From Acidobacteriaceae bacterium (GTDB lineage: Bacteria > Acidobacteriota > Terriglobia > Terriglobales > Acidobacteriaceae), in NCBI GenBank assembly GCA_003152795.1, contig PMBA01000243.1:1124-7521 (forward strand): 6,398 nt of DNA, given 5' to 3'. Within the stretch, counting starts at the first letter, position 1. Each line of letters starts with the position of its first letter. A program made the position numbers and the translations under genes. The notes under the pieces were generated by a model. The model had not been told where the DNA came from. It made no database searches and was given only the letters and a program-made list of their open reading frames with translations. Shown here piece after piece: positions 1 through 6,171 of the stretch.

Positions 1-41
1 TCGTAGCTCTTTTGGCGGTGGCTTGATCGCTTCCCGAACAT
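1..41 (-). CDS. Possible start of an unidentified gene downstream of lemA (partial)
   Basis: An ATG on the minus strand (bases 41-39) lies two bases after the lemA stop codon and opens a frame without stops to the window edge, about 13 codons reading M-F-G-K-R-S-S-H-R-Q-K-S-Y. No good ribosome binding site precedes it; the only purine-rich stretch is inside the end of lemA, which would imply translational coupling. LemA genes are often followed by a TPM-domain (YgcG-like) or M48 peptidase gene, but these few residues do not identify either. It could equally be untranslated sequence. Confidence 0.22.
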   Translation of the reverse strand, partial: MFGKRSSHRQKSY

Positions 42-43
42 GG

Positions 44-589
44 CTAGAACTTCACGGCTACTGGCTCGCGATCGGTGGCAGCCGCTTCGAAGAACTGCTT
101 CTGCTGGAATCCGAACATCCCGGCCAGAATGTTGGTTGGGAAAGATTGAATTTTGGTGTTCAGGTCACGCACCACCGCGTTGTAGTAGCGGCGGGCGTTT
201 TGAATTGCGTCCTCGATTTCGCTGAGAGAATTCTGCAACTGGGTGAATTCCTGCGAGGCCTGGAGCTGGGGATAATTTTCAGCCACGGCAAACAGGCTTT
301 TGAGGGCTCCGGTGAGTTGATTTTCGGCGGCAGCCTGGTTGACAGGGCCGGTGGCCTGCATGGCCATGGAGCGGAATTTCGCGATGTTTTCGAAGGTGTC
401 TTTCTCGTGGGCGGCGTAGCCTTTTACGGTTTCGACCAGATTTGGAATCAGGTCGTGGCGGCGTTTAAGTTGGACATCGATGTCGGACCAGGCGGATTCG
501 GAGCGCACGCGCAACTGCACCAGGCTGTTGTACATCGCAATCAGGAAGACGCCCAACAGAACGATGACTGCGAGGACAGCAAGAACCAT
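44..589 (-). CDS. lemA: LemA family protein
   Basis: A 181-residue protein with one N-terminal membrane segment (about residues 2-19, rich in Val, Leu, Ile and Ala) followed by a helical domain. Family hallmarks are visible: the YNSLVQLR stretch at 20-27, the AWSDIDVQLKRRHDLIPNLV region at 33-52, GYAAHE at 57-62, AENYPQL at 103-109 and ARRYYNAVV at 132-140, then FPTN and GMFGF near 150-161. Length is typical of LemA. The start at 589 is preferred over the in-frame ATG at 616 because a perfect AAGGAGG lies seven bases before it and the membrane segment then begins at once; the longer form would add nine polar residues. The biochemical role of LemA is not well defined; in Listeria the name comes from an antigenic peptide, and family members are membrane-anchored with the helical part outside the cytoplasm. 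It follows the VWA gene on the same strand after a 145-base gap. Confidence 0.93.
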   Translation of the reverse strand: MVLAVLAVIVLLGVFLIAMYNSLVQLRVRSESAWSDIDVQLKRRHDLIPNLVETVKGYAAHEKDTFENIAKFRSMAMQATGPVNQAAAENQLTGALKSLFAVAENYPQLQASQEFTQLQNSLSEIEDAIQNARRYYNAVVRDLNTKIQSFPTNILAGMFGFQQKQFFEAAATDREPVAVKF

Positions 590-596
590 GTGGAGG

Positions 597-603
597 CCTC
601 CTT
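597..603 (-). promoter_or_regulatory. Ribosome binding site deciding the lemA start
   Basis: On the minus strand this reads AAGGAGG, a perfect Shine-Dalgarno core, seven bases before the ATG at 589-587. It settles the start in favour of that ATG rather than the upstream in-frame ATG at 616, which lies on the far side of the site. Confidence 0.85.
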
Positions 604-635
604 GATGCGGATTCAACGCGACGTTAACAGCAAAG

Positions 636-734
636 GTTCAAGGTTTCAAGGTTTCGAAGTTTTAGAGTATGGTTCCAGTCCTTGAAATACACGACCTTGA
701 AACCTTGAATCCCTGGAATTCTGGAACCTTGGGT
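636..734. repeat. Degenerate 8-base repeats arranged as a long inverted repeat
   Basis: The gap between the VWA and lemA genes is built of diverged 8-base units. On the left, 636-667 reads in register as GTTCAAGG, TTTCAAGG, TTTCGAAG and TTTTAGAG. On the right, 695-734 reads CCTTGAAA, CCTTGAAT, CCCTGGAA, TTCTGGAA and CCTTGGGT, with another CCTTGAAA at 680-687. The two sides are reverse complements: 637-652 pairs perfectly with 694-709 over 16 bases around a 41-base loop. A second pair, GGTTCCAG at 671-678 and CTGGAACC at 721-728, competes with or interlocks with the first. No run of T follows on either side, so it is not a standard intrinsic terminator. It could be a dispersed intergenic repeat of the genome or an RNA structure between two cotranscribed genes; the function is unknown. 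Confidence 0.75.
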
Positions 735-1772
735 TTATTGCCGGGGAGCGTAGTAGCCGCGACGGGCGCGGACTTGCAGATCTTTTTTCAGGGCAGTGAT
801 CTGGATGGAGCGGTAGCGTCCATCGGCGTCGAAGTCGGTGGGCTTGTAGGAGACGGCGTACTGGCTGCGCAGTTCGTCTTCGATGGCGGCGAAGGAGTGG
901 GTGATGTCTTTCATCTTGTAGGGAAAGAAGGCGCGGCCGCCGGTGGCGGAGGCGAGGTCCTCGAGAACCTTGTCGCCGCGCAGAATCAGGCCGCTGTCGT
1001 CGGTGGAGATGGCGTAGATGAGGACTTCGGCGCGCTCGGCCATTTCAATGGCCTGGGCACGGGTGTATTCGCTTTGATTGTCTTCGCCGTCGCTGAGGAT
1101 GACGATCGCTTTGCGAATGGGATGCTCCGAATGCTCGCGCAGCAGTTTTTCCTTGCACGCTTTATAAATCGCGTCGTAGAGCGCGGTGCCGCCGCCATTG
1201 CTGAGGCGCTCTACTCCGGCGGCGAGTAAGGGAACTTTGTCGGTGAAATCCTGGGTGAGGCGGCTCTCTTTGTTGAAACCCACGACGAAGGCGCGGTCAT
1301 AGCCGGGGCGGATGATGTGCTGCAGGAATCCGTTGGCAGCGTCTTTTTCAAATCCAAAACGGCTCTGGACGGAGCCGCTGACGTCGACGAGCAAGCCCAA
1401 TTCGATCGGCAGGTCGGTCTCAGGGCGGAAGTTGAGGACGGACTGCACCGGCTTGTGGTCGTCGAGGATGGAGAAATCGTTCAGGTTCAAATTGCGGACG
1501 AATTTGCCGTGGCGATCGGTGGCGATGAAGAGCACGTTGACTTCATCGACGCGGCTCCTGATGGTAAGGATCGGTTGATCCGCATCGGGGCTGGTGTCGG
1601 CGGATGCGGGCGGAAGGGCAGCAGCGCTACTGGAGCCCACCGCAAGCGCAGAGGCGGCGACGACGTAGGGGCTGGTTTGGGCGAATCCGGCAACGGACAG
1701 AACAGGAAAAACGGCGATCGCGAATACGATCAGCGCGCCGGTTGCCAGTTCGAGTTGGTTGCGCTTCATCAT
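735..1772 (-). CDS. Secreted VWA-domain protein, acidobacterial VWFA-related family
   Basis: A 345-residue protein with a Sec-type signal peptide (basic MMKRNQ start, hydrophobic core about residues 10-28, likely cleavage after AGFA at 31). A low-complexity Ala/Ser/Pro linker follows (about 38-65), then a small N-terminal module typical of the family (VNVLFIATDRHGKFVRNL, about 78-95, and LNDFSILDD, 97-105), then the VWA domain from about 123. The metal-ion adhesion site is intact: DVSGS at 130-134, Thr196 in GGGTALYD, and Asp228 in LSDGEDN. The C-terminus carries GGRAFFP (278-284), the LRSQYAVSYKPT stretch (301-312) and ends RARRGYYAP. These match the VWFA-related Acidobacterial domain family (TIGR03436). 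Its role is unknown; VWA domains usually bind protein partners through the bound metal. The frame stays open up to 2015, but the start is placed at the first of two tandem ATGs (1772 and 1769) because that gives the signal peptide; the site before it (AAGAG, about 10 bases away) is weak. It is the first gene of a likely pair with lemA. Confidence 0.92.
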   Translation of the reverse strand: MMKRNQLELATGALIVFAIAVFPVLSVAGFAQTSPYVVAASALAVGSSSAAALPPASADTSPDADQPILTIRSRVDEVNVLFIATDRHGKFVRNLNLNDFSILDDHKPVQSVLNFRPETDLPIELGLLVDVSGSVQSRFGFEKDAANGFLQHIIRPGYDRAFVVGFNKESRLTQDFTDKVPLLAAGVERLSNGGGTALYDAIYKACKEKLLREHSEHPIRKAIVILSDGEDNQSEYTRAQAIEMAERAEVLIYAISTDDSGLILRGDKVLEDLASATGGRAFFPYKMKDITHSFAAIEDELRSQYAVSYKPTDFDADGRYRSIQITALKKDLQVRARRGYYAPRQ

Positions 1773-2157
1773 TTGGTCATTACTCTTGCCCGGCTCGCCA
1801 ATCGCAATTGGGCGCCCCGTAAATAACAGAACCTTCAAGTACTTCGATGCACGCCGGGGGCCGAAAACCGCCAAAGCGCGATCCAATTGACTGTAGGCCG
1901 CTAACGGGTGCGCGTCCAAGTTACAAAAGGAGTACGCAGACGGTGTGCACCCTAACCATAAGCGGGTCAACAGGTTGAGAAGCTTGGTTCGAGGGCGCTC
2001 AAAAGCGGGGCTCAAGGCGGCAACGCGATGCGGGCACGTGGAGTTCCCGCGGGGTTTTGGAGCAGAAAACCTTCAGGAGATTTTTCCACGAATGAGTGAA
2101 CTCCGTGCAAAAAATTCTGCCTGCCAGGAGCAGGTCTGGAGTTGTACTTTTGGATGG

Positions 2158-2163
2158 GATAAT
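2158..2163 (+). promoter_or_regulatory. Candidate -10 box for the persulfide dioxygenase-like gene
   Basis: GATAAT matches five of six bases of the TATAAT consensus and lies 41 bases before the start codon, which would place transcription initiation near 2170. No good -35 box sits 16-18 bases upstream (the bases there read about TCTGGA), so this is either a weak or activator-dependent promoter, or a chance match. A small hairpin at 2120-2134 lies where an operator could be. Confidence 0.35.
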
Positions 2164-2172
2164 CTGACAACC

Positions 2173-2191
2173 GCCGGAAGCCGTATCCGGC
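2173..2191 (+). promoter_or_regulatory. Small leader hairpin directly before the ribosome binding site
   Basis: GCCGGA (2173-2178) and TCCGGC (2186-2191) pair perfectly as a six-base GC-rich stem with a seven-base loop. If transcription begins near 2170, this stem forms almost at the 5' end of the message and ends two bases before the GGAG ribosome binding site (2194-2197). It could stabilise the 5' end or modulate ribosome access; no function is shown. No U-run follows, so it is not a terminator. Confidence 0.4.
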
Positions 2192-2204
2192 CCGGAGTTG
2201 CGAT

Positions 2205-3605
2205 ATGTACTTTGAACAGTTTTACCTCACCTGTCTGGCGCACGCTTCGTACATGATCGGATCGGAAGGTGAGGCGGCGGTAGTCGATCCACAGCGCGAT
2301 GTGGACATCTATCTTCAGGCGGCCGAGGAGCAGGGTCTTAAGATCCGGCATATATTCGAAACTCATCTGCACGCCGATTTTGTTTCCGGGCACAAGGAAC
2401 TGGCGGCGCGCACGGGCGCGAAAATCTATATCGGAGTGCGTGCCAATGCCGAATTCCCGCATGTGCCGTTAACCGACGGTTTTGAAGTGAAGATGGGAGC
2501 GGTGCGGATTGGCGCGCTGGAGACGCCGGGGCACACGCCGGAGAGCGTCTGCCTGGTGATCACGGATGAAACTGAATCAGCGCAGCCCTGCGCGGTGCTG
2601 ACCGGCGATACATTGTTTATTGGAGATGTTGGGCGCCCGGATCTTTCGCGCACGCACACGCCGCGGGAACTTGCGGGATTGCTCTATGACAGTCTGCACC
2701 AGAAGCTGCTGGCGCTGCCCGATGCGGTGACGGTGTATCCGGCGCACGGTGCGGGTTCGCTGTGTGGACGCGCCATGCGGGCGGAGCGCTCGTCCACGAT
2801 TGGAACGGAGCGGCTTACGAATTATGCGCTGCAGATCGCGAGCCGGGAAGAATTTATCGCGCAGTTGACCACCAACCTTCCGGCTCGTCCCGACTATTTT
2901 CTGGAGGACGCCGAGATAAATCGCTCGGGTGCGGCGACGTTGACGGAGTTGCCGCCGCTCCGGAAACTTTCTCCCGCGGAAGTGCAGGCGCTGTTGCGGC
3001 AGAATGCCAATGTGCTGGATGTGCGTCCGGGCGAGGCGTTCGCGGAGGGACACGTGCCGGGGTCGATCAGCATCGCGCTCTCGGGGCAATTTGCATCGTG
3101 GGCGGGAGGGATTTTGGGGATCCACTCAAAGCCGGTTCTGATCGGCGAGACGGACGCACAGATTGAGGAAGCTCGGCTCCGGCTGGCTCGTGTCGGCATC
3201 GAGGATTTGCGTGGTTATCTGGCCGGCGGCGTGGCGGCTTGGCAGAAGGCTGGGCTGCCGGTGGCGAGGACGGCGCAGATTTCCGTGCAGGAACTGAACG
3301 ATAAGCTGCGCTCGGGAAGCTGGCGCGCGGCCGACGTGCTTGACGTCCGCCGCGAAGGCGAATGGCAAGCGGGTCACATCGCGGAAGTGCAATGCCGCGC
3401 CCTCGATACTTTCCCGCAGGGATTGCCCGTGGTGGACAAGGTGCGTCCGGTTGCGGTGCACTGCAAGAGCGGATATCGCAGCATGATTGCCTGTAGTCTG
3501 CTGGAACGCGCCGGTCATCGCAACGTGATCAACACGGTGGGAGGCTTCGACGCGTGGCATGCGGCGGAGCTCCCGGAAGTGGCGGAGCAGCTAGCCAAGG
3601 CCTGA
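2205..3605 (+). CDS. Persulfide dioxygenase-like MBL-fold hydrolase with two rhodanese domains
   Basis: A 466-residue cytoplasmic protein (no signal peptide). The metallo-beta-lactamase domain covers about residues 1-235, with HLHAD at 54-58, H63, H110 in TPGHTPES, D135 in LTGDTLFIGD and H181 in YPAHGAGS. H54, H110 and D135 match the iron ligands of ETHE1-type persulfide dioxygenases, which oxidise glutathione persulfide or similar persulfides to sulfite. GDVGRPDL (140-147) is also typical. Rhodanese domain 1 (about 255-352) keeps LDVRP and GHVPGS, but where the catalytic Cys loop should be it reads VLIGETDAQ, so it is probably inactive. Rhodanese domain 2 (about 358-457) has an intact CKSGYRS loop with Cys420. 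The order and length resemble staphylococcal CstB (MBL, pseudo-rhodanese, rhodanese) and the BlhA-like group, so the likely job is persulfide/sulfide detoxification, perhaps producing thiosulfate. The start is fixed by GGAG at 2194-2197, seven bases before ATG. It stands alone, with no CsoR/CstR-type repressor or sulfide:quinone reductase gene in view. Confidence 0.9.
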   Translation: MYFEQFYLTCLAHASYMIGSEGEAAVVDPQRDVDIYLQAAEEQGLKIRHIFETHLHADFVSGHKELAARTGAKIYIGVRANAEFPHVPLTDGFEVKMGAVRIGALETPGHTPESVCLVITDETESAQPCAVLTGDTLFIGDVGRPDLSRTHTPRELAGLLYDSLHQKLLALPDAVTVYPAHGAGSLCGRAMRAERSSTIGTERLTNYALQIASREEFIAQLTTNLPARPDYFLEDAEINRSGAATLTELPPLRKLSPAEVQALLRQNANVLDVRPGEAFAEGHVPGSISIALSGQFASWAGGILGIHSKPVLIGETDAQIEEARLRLARVGIEDLRGYLAGGVAAWQKAGLPVARTAQISVQELNDKLRSGSWRAADVLDVRREGEWQAGHIAEVQCRALDTFPQGLPVVDKVRPVAVHCKSGYRSMIACSLLERAGHRNVINTVGGFDAWHAAELPEVAEQLAKA

Positions 3606-3630
3606 TGCGTCTGGTTACGGAGCAAAACCC

Positions 3631-3680
3631 CCTCGCCACACCAGCAACGTTACTCCGTCGCGGCTTGCGCTTTGGCGAGG
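3631..3680. other. Inverted repeat at the convergent gene ends
   Basis: CCTCGCCA (3631-3638) and TGGCGAGG (3673-3680) are perfect 8-base reverse complements around a 34-base loop, with a further GCAA/TTGC pair inside (3644-3647 and 3665-3668). A second possible pairing, ACGGAG (3617-3622) with CTCCGT (3653-3658), overlaps it. The structure spans the short gap between two converging genes and the last codons of the ATPase. No T-run follows on either strand, so a classic intrinsic terminator is not supported; it may be a weak bidirectional structure or chance in GC-rich sequence. Confidence 0.25.
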
Positions 3681-4510
3681 ACAGCTTCGCGGCGGGTGGG
3701 CAGGTGGGGCAGGGCCGCCATCAGACGGCGGGTGTAGGCGTGCGCGGGCGCGTTGAAGATCTGTTCGGTCGGGCCGCACTCGACAATCTGACCTTCGTGC
3801 AGGATGGCGATGCGCTGGCAGATTCCGGCGACCGAAGGGAGATCGTGCGAGATGTAGAGAATCGACATGCCGATCTCGCGATTGAGGCGGGCGAACAACT
3901 CCAAAATTTCGGATTGCGTGATCACATCGAGCGCGCTGGTCGCTTCATCGGCGATTAAGAGCGCGGGGCGATGCATGACGGCCATGGCGATGAGCACGCG
4001 TTGGGCCTGGCCGACGCTGAGTTGGGAAGCGCGTTTGCGCAGGAAGTCCGAGTCATCCTGGTTGCTGGGCAGGCTGACGCTTTTCAATGCGGACTGGATG
4101 GCGCGGTCGCAGTCTTCGCTGGTGGCGTTGCTGTCGCTGTGCGCGCGCCAGGCTTCTCTTAGTTGCGTGCGGATTTGAAGCGCGGGATTGAGCGAGGCAA
4201 GCGGACTCTGAAGCACGAGACTCAGGGAACGTCCGCGGAGGCTGCGCAATTCGCCTTCGCGCATGGCGAGCAGATCGTTGCCCTGAAAGATGATGTGGCC
4301 GTCGACGGCGGCGTGCTGGCGGCCGAGTAATCCGAGGATGGCCATGGCCAGCGTGCTTTTGCCCGAGCCACTCTGGCCGACGAGGCCGACGATTTCACCG
4401 CGCGCGATTTCCAGCGAAACACCGCGGAGCACCGGCGCTTTGCCGGGATAACGGACGGTGACCTGCGCGGAGAGCAGGCTTCGCGAGGTGTCCGGCGTCG
4501 TCGGTGTCAT
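3650..4510 (-). CDS. Peptide/nickel-type ABC importer ATPase, DppD-like
   Basis: A 286-residue cytoplasmic ATPase that would power the importer encoded just upstream. All nucleotide-binding motifs are visible: Walker A GQSGSGKST (45-53), Q-loop Gln101, signature LSVGQAQR (164-171), Walker B LLIADEATSALD (184-195, catalytic Glu189) and the switch His222 in ISHDL. The signature has Val where LSGGQ has its first Gly, a modest variant. The C-terminal stretch CGPTEQIFNAPAHAYTRRLM (245-264) is the hallmark extension of oligopeptide/dipeptide transporter ATPases. The ATG lies 14 bases after the stop of the binding-protein gene, with no strong ribosome binding site, so translation may depend on coupling. 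It is the last gene of the operon: the next gene leftward is convergent. Peptide importers usually have two different ATPases, and the partner is not in this window. Substrate cannot be told from the ATPase. Confidence 0.93.
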   Translation of the reverse strand: MTPTTPDTSRSLLSAQVTVRYPGKAPVLRGVSLEIARGEIVGLVGQSGSGKSTLAMAILGLLGRQHAAVDGHIIFQGNDLLAMREGELRSLRGRSLSLVLQSPLASLNPALQIRTQLREAWRAHSDSNATSEDCDRAIQSALKSVSLPSNQDDSDFLRKRASQLSVGQAQRVLIAMAVMHRPALLIADEATSALDVITQSEILELFARLNREIGMSILYISHDLPSVAGICQRIAILHEGQIVECGPTEQIFNAPAHAYTRRLMAALPHLPTRREAVLAKAQAATE

Positions 4511-4524
4511 GGCTATAGACTCGG

Positions 4525-6171
4525 TTATCGGCTCGCCCGTGTGGTTGGGTTCAGGGTGAGGCGTTCGGCATTCCAGAACGTCTGCGGAGAAAGGATGCCG
4601 GGATTGGCGCCCTGGACGGCGCTGGAGACGGCGGACAACGCATTCTGATTGACCAGGTAAATGAAAGGCGTCTGTTCGGCAGCGATTTCCTGCACGCGAT
4701 CGAAACTCTCTTTGCGCTTCTTCGGATCCGCGGTGGACGCCTGCGCGCGCATCAGCCGGTCAATCTCGGCTTCCCACGCGGTTTCCGGAGACTTCTGCTG
4801 CGGGTTCCAGGCGTGATTCTCGGCCGAACTCAACCAGATGTTCATCTGCCCGTTGGGATCGAGGTCGACATTGCGGAAGCCCAGCATCGCGGCTTCGTAA
4901 TTAAATTTCTGCGAAATGCGCTCGATGAGAGAAGGGAAGTCGAGCGTCACCACGTTGACCTTGATACCGAGTTTCCCGAGATCCTCCTGCACCATGACAG
5001 CCATGCGTTCTCTAGGTTTACTGCCCGCGTTGGTGACGATGGAAAACTCGACGGCGTTACCCCCTTTGTCGACTAACGTCCCGTTTTGCAGGTGGAAACC
5101 CTCGGCTTGCAGGCGCTGTAGAGCGGCGTCGGGACGATATGGTTCAGCTTTGAGCTTGCTGTTGAACCAGAATTTGTTGGCGGGCGAAACCGGGCCCACG
5201 GCGGGCTGAGCGTGACCATTGAAGACGACGCGGCTCAGATCTTCACGGTTGATGGCTTGAGAAATCGCGCGCCGGAAATTGGCGGAGCGGAACCAGGCGC
5301 GCTTGTACTCCGGGATAGGAGCGCTGGCTACCTGGTTGAACCACATGAAGTCGGAATCGAGCGAAGCGCCGGCATCGTGCGCGAGTTGCGGCGAACTGGC
5401 CGCCAGGCGGTCGAAGTAATCGCTATCGATGACATTGATCAGGTCAAGTTCGCCCCGCTTGAAGCGCAGCATCTCGACGTCGCGATTCGATTGAATGTCG
5501 AGCCGGATCGAGTCGATGTAAGGCAAGCGGTGTCCCTGCGAATCTCTTTTCCAGTAGTTGGGATTGCGGCGAAGGAGCACGCTCGATCCAGCCTTGTATT
5601 CCGCCACCAGAAATGGCCCGAGCACGGCCGCTTCCTTCTTAGGAGAATGCGCGGACATGATCGCCACCTGGTCGAAGAGGTGTTCGAGTCCGGCAATGGG
5701 CGCGGGAAAGACGATGGTGACCTGATCGGGCGCAATGATCTTGGTGGTGACGGCGCCGCTTCCGGAACGGAATGCGTCTCCGGTAGAAGAGTGCAGCGCG
5801 GGGTCCATGAGCCGTTGCATGGTGAAGGCAACGTCCTCGGAGGAAAACGGGCTGCCGTCGGAAAACGTAACGCCGTGGCGGAGCTTGAAGGTGATTTGCT
5901 TGCCGTCTTTCGATACCGTCCACGATTCCGCGAGTTCGGGTTCGAGGTCCTGCGTTTTGCGGTTGGCGCGCATTAGCACACCGCCCGTCAGGTAGCGGAT
6001 CGAAAGGGAAGAGTCGTCATCGACCAGGAGGGGATCGAAAGTCTTGGGCTCGGAGCGCAGACAGAAGCGCAGCTCGCCGCCACTTTGTGCCAAGGCGGGG
6101 CCGGATATCACAGCCAGTGAGAGAAGCGTGCAACAGAGAGCAAGTCGTAGAAATGCACGGCGGCCGATCAT
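4525..6171 (-). CDS. ABC importer substrate-binding protein, peptide/nickel family 5
   Basis: A 548-residue periplasmic binding protein of the SBP_bac_5 (DppA/OppA) family. The signal peptide covers residues 1-28 with probable cleavage after PALA. It begins MIGRRAFLRL, close to the twin-arginine RRxFLK pattern, so export by Tat is possible, although the core is also compatible with Sec. No lipobox is seen, so it is probably soluble. Family marks include ELRFCLRSEPKTFDP (33-47), LEPELAESWTVSKDG (76-90), ITFKLRHGVTFSDGSPF (93-109) with SSEDVAFTMQR (110-120), GPF near 185, RRNPNYWKRD (201-210) and FRRAISQAINRE (299-310). The frame is open upstream to 6306, but the start at 6171 is chosen because a strong AGGAGGTGA lies before it and the signal peptide starts there. 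Its ATG overlaps the permease stop (ATGA), and the ATPase gene follows after 14 bases. The ligand (peptide, nickel chelate, opine, sugar or other) is not predictable from this sequence. Confidence 0.93.
   Translation of the reverse strand: MIGRRAFLRLALCCTLLSLAVISGPALAQSGGELRFCLRSEPKTFDPLLVDDDSSLSIRYLTGGVLMRANRKTQDLEPELAESWTVSKDGKQITFKLRHGVTFSDGSPFSSEDVAFTMQRLMDPALHSSTGDAFRSGSGAVTTKIIAPDQVTIVFPAPIAGLEHLFDQVAIMSAHSPKKEAAVLGPFLVAEYKAGSSVLLRRNPNYWKRDSQGHRLPYIDSIRLDIQSNRDVEMLRFKRGELDLINVIDSDYFDRLAASSPQLAHDAGASLDSDFMWFNQVASAPIPEYKRAWFRSANFRRAISQAINREDLSRVVFNGHAQPAVGPVSPANKFWFNSKLKAEPYRPDAALQRLQAEGFHLQNGTLVDKGGNAVEFSIVTNAGSKPRERMAVMVQEDLGKLGIKVNVVTLDFPSLIERISQKFNYEAAMLGFRNVDLDPNGQMNIWLSSAENHAWNPQQKSPETAWEAEIDRLMRAQASTADPKKRKESFDRVQEIAAEQTPFIYLVNQNALSAVSSAVQGANPGILSPQTFWNAERLTLNPTTRASR

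Larger units (their letters stand above)
1773..2204. other. Divergent intergenic region, no convincing gene
   Basis: This 432-base stretch separates the minus-strand VWA gene from the plus-strand sulfur gene and should hold both promoters. Visible items include a short hairpin CCAAT-CGCA-ATTGG at 1798-1811 in the presumed VWA leader, the palindromes GGGCGCCC (1810-1817) and AAGTACTT (1837-1844), and a CCTGC-CAGGA-GCAGG hairpin at 2120-2134 just upstream of the plus-strand promoter candidate. No convincing promoter for the VWA gene was found. A plus-strand frame opening with GTG at 1945 after AAAAGGAG (1925-1932) runs 103 codons, overlapping the start of the sulfur gene in another frame; its Arg-rich product resembles nothing I know and it is not called as a gene. 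Confidence 0.6.

Noticed and set aside
23..685. 220-codon plus-strand open frame opposite lemA
   Set aside because: It lies antisense to lemA, whose family motifs, ribosome binding site and membrane segment are clear; the plus-strand product resembles no known family. Shadow frames are expected in GC-rich DNA.
636..734. CRISPR-like array or intrinsic terminator
   Set aside because: Repeat units are only 8 bases without spacers, so this is not CRISPR; there is no T-run after the stem on either strand, so it is not a standard terminator.
1773..2015. N-terminal extension of the VWA gene to an upstream ATG at 2015
   Set aside because: The extra 81 residues would bury the signal peptide and look like translated non-coding sequence; the ATG at 1772 gives a proper Sec signal at the N-terminus.
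1945..2256. 103-codon plus-strand frame with GTG start after AAAAGGAG
   Set aside because: The spacing of 12 bases is long, the product is Arg-rich without recognisable features, and it runs 52 bases into the start of the persulfide dioxygenase-like gene in another frame. Conservation in relatives could reopen this.
5212..5976. 254-codon plus-strand open frame opposite the binding-protein gene
   Set aside because: It is antisense to a gene with clear SBP_bac_5 family motifs, and its product has no recognisable domain; a codon-position shadow.
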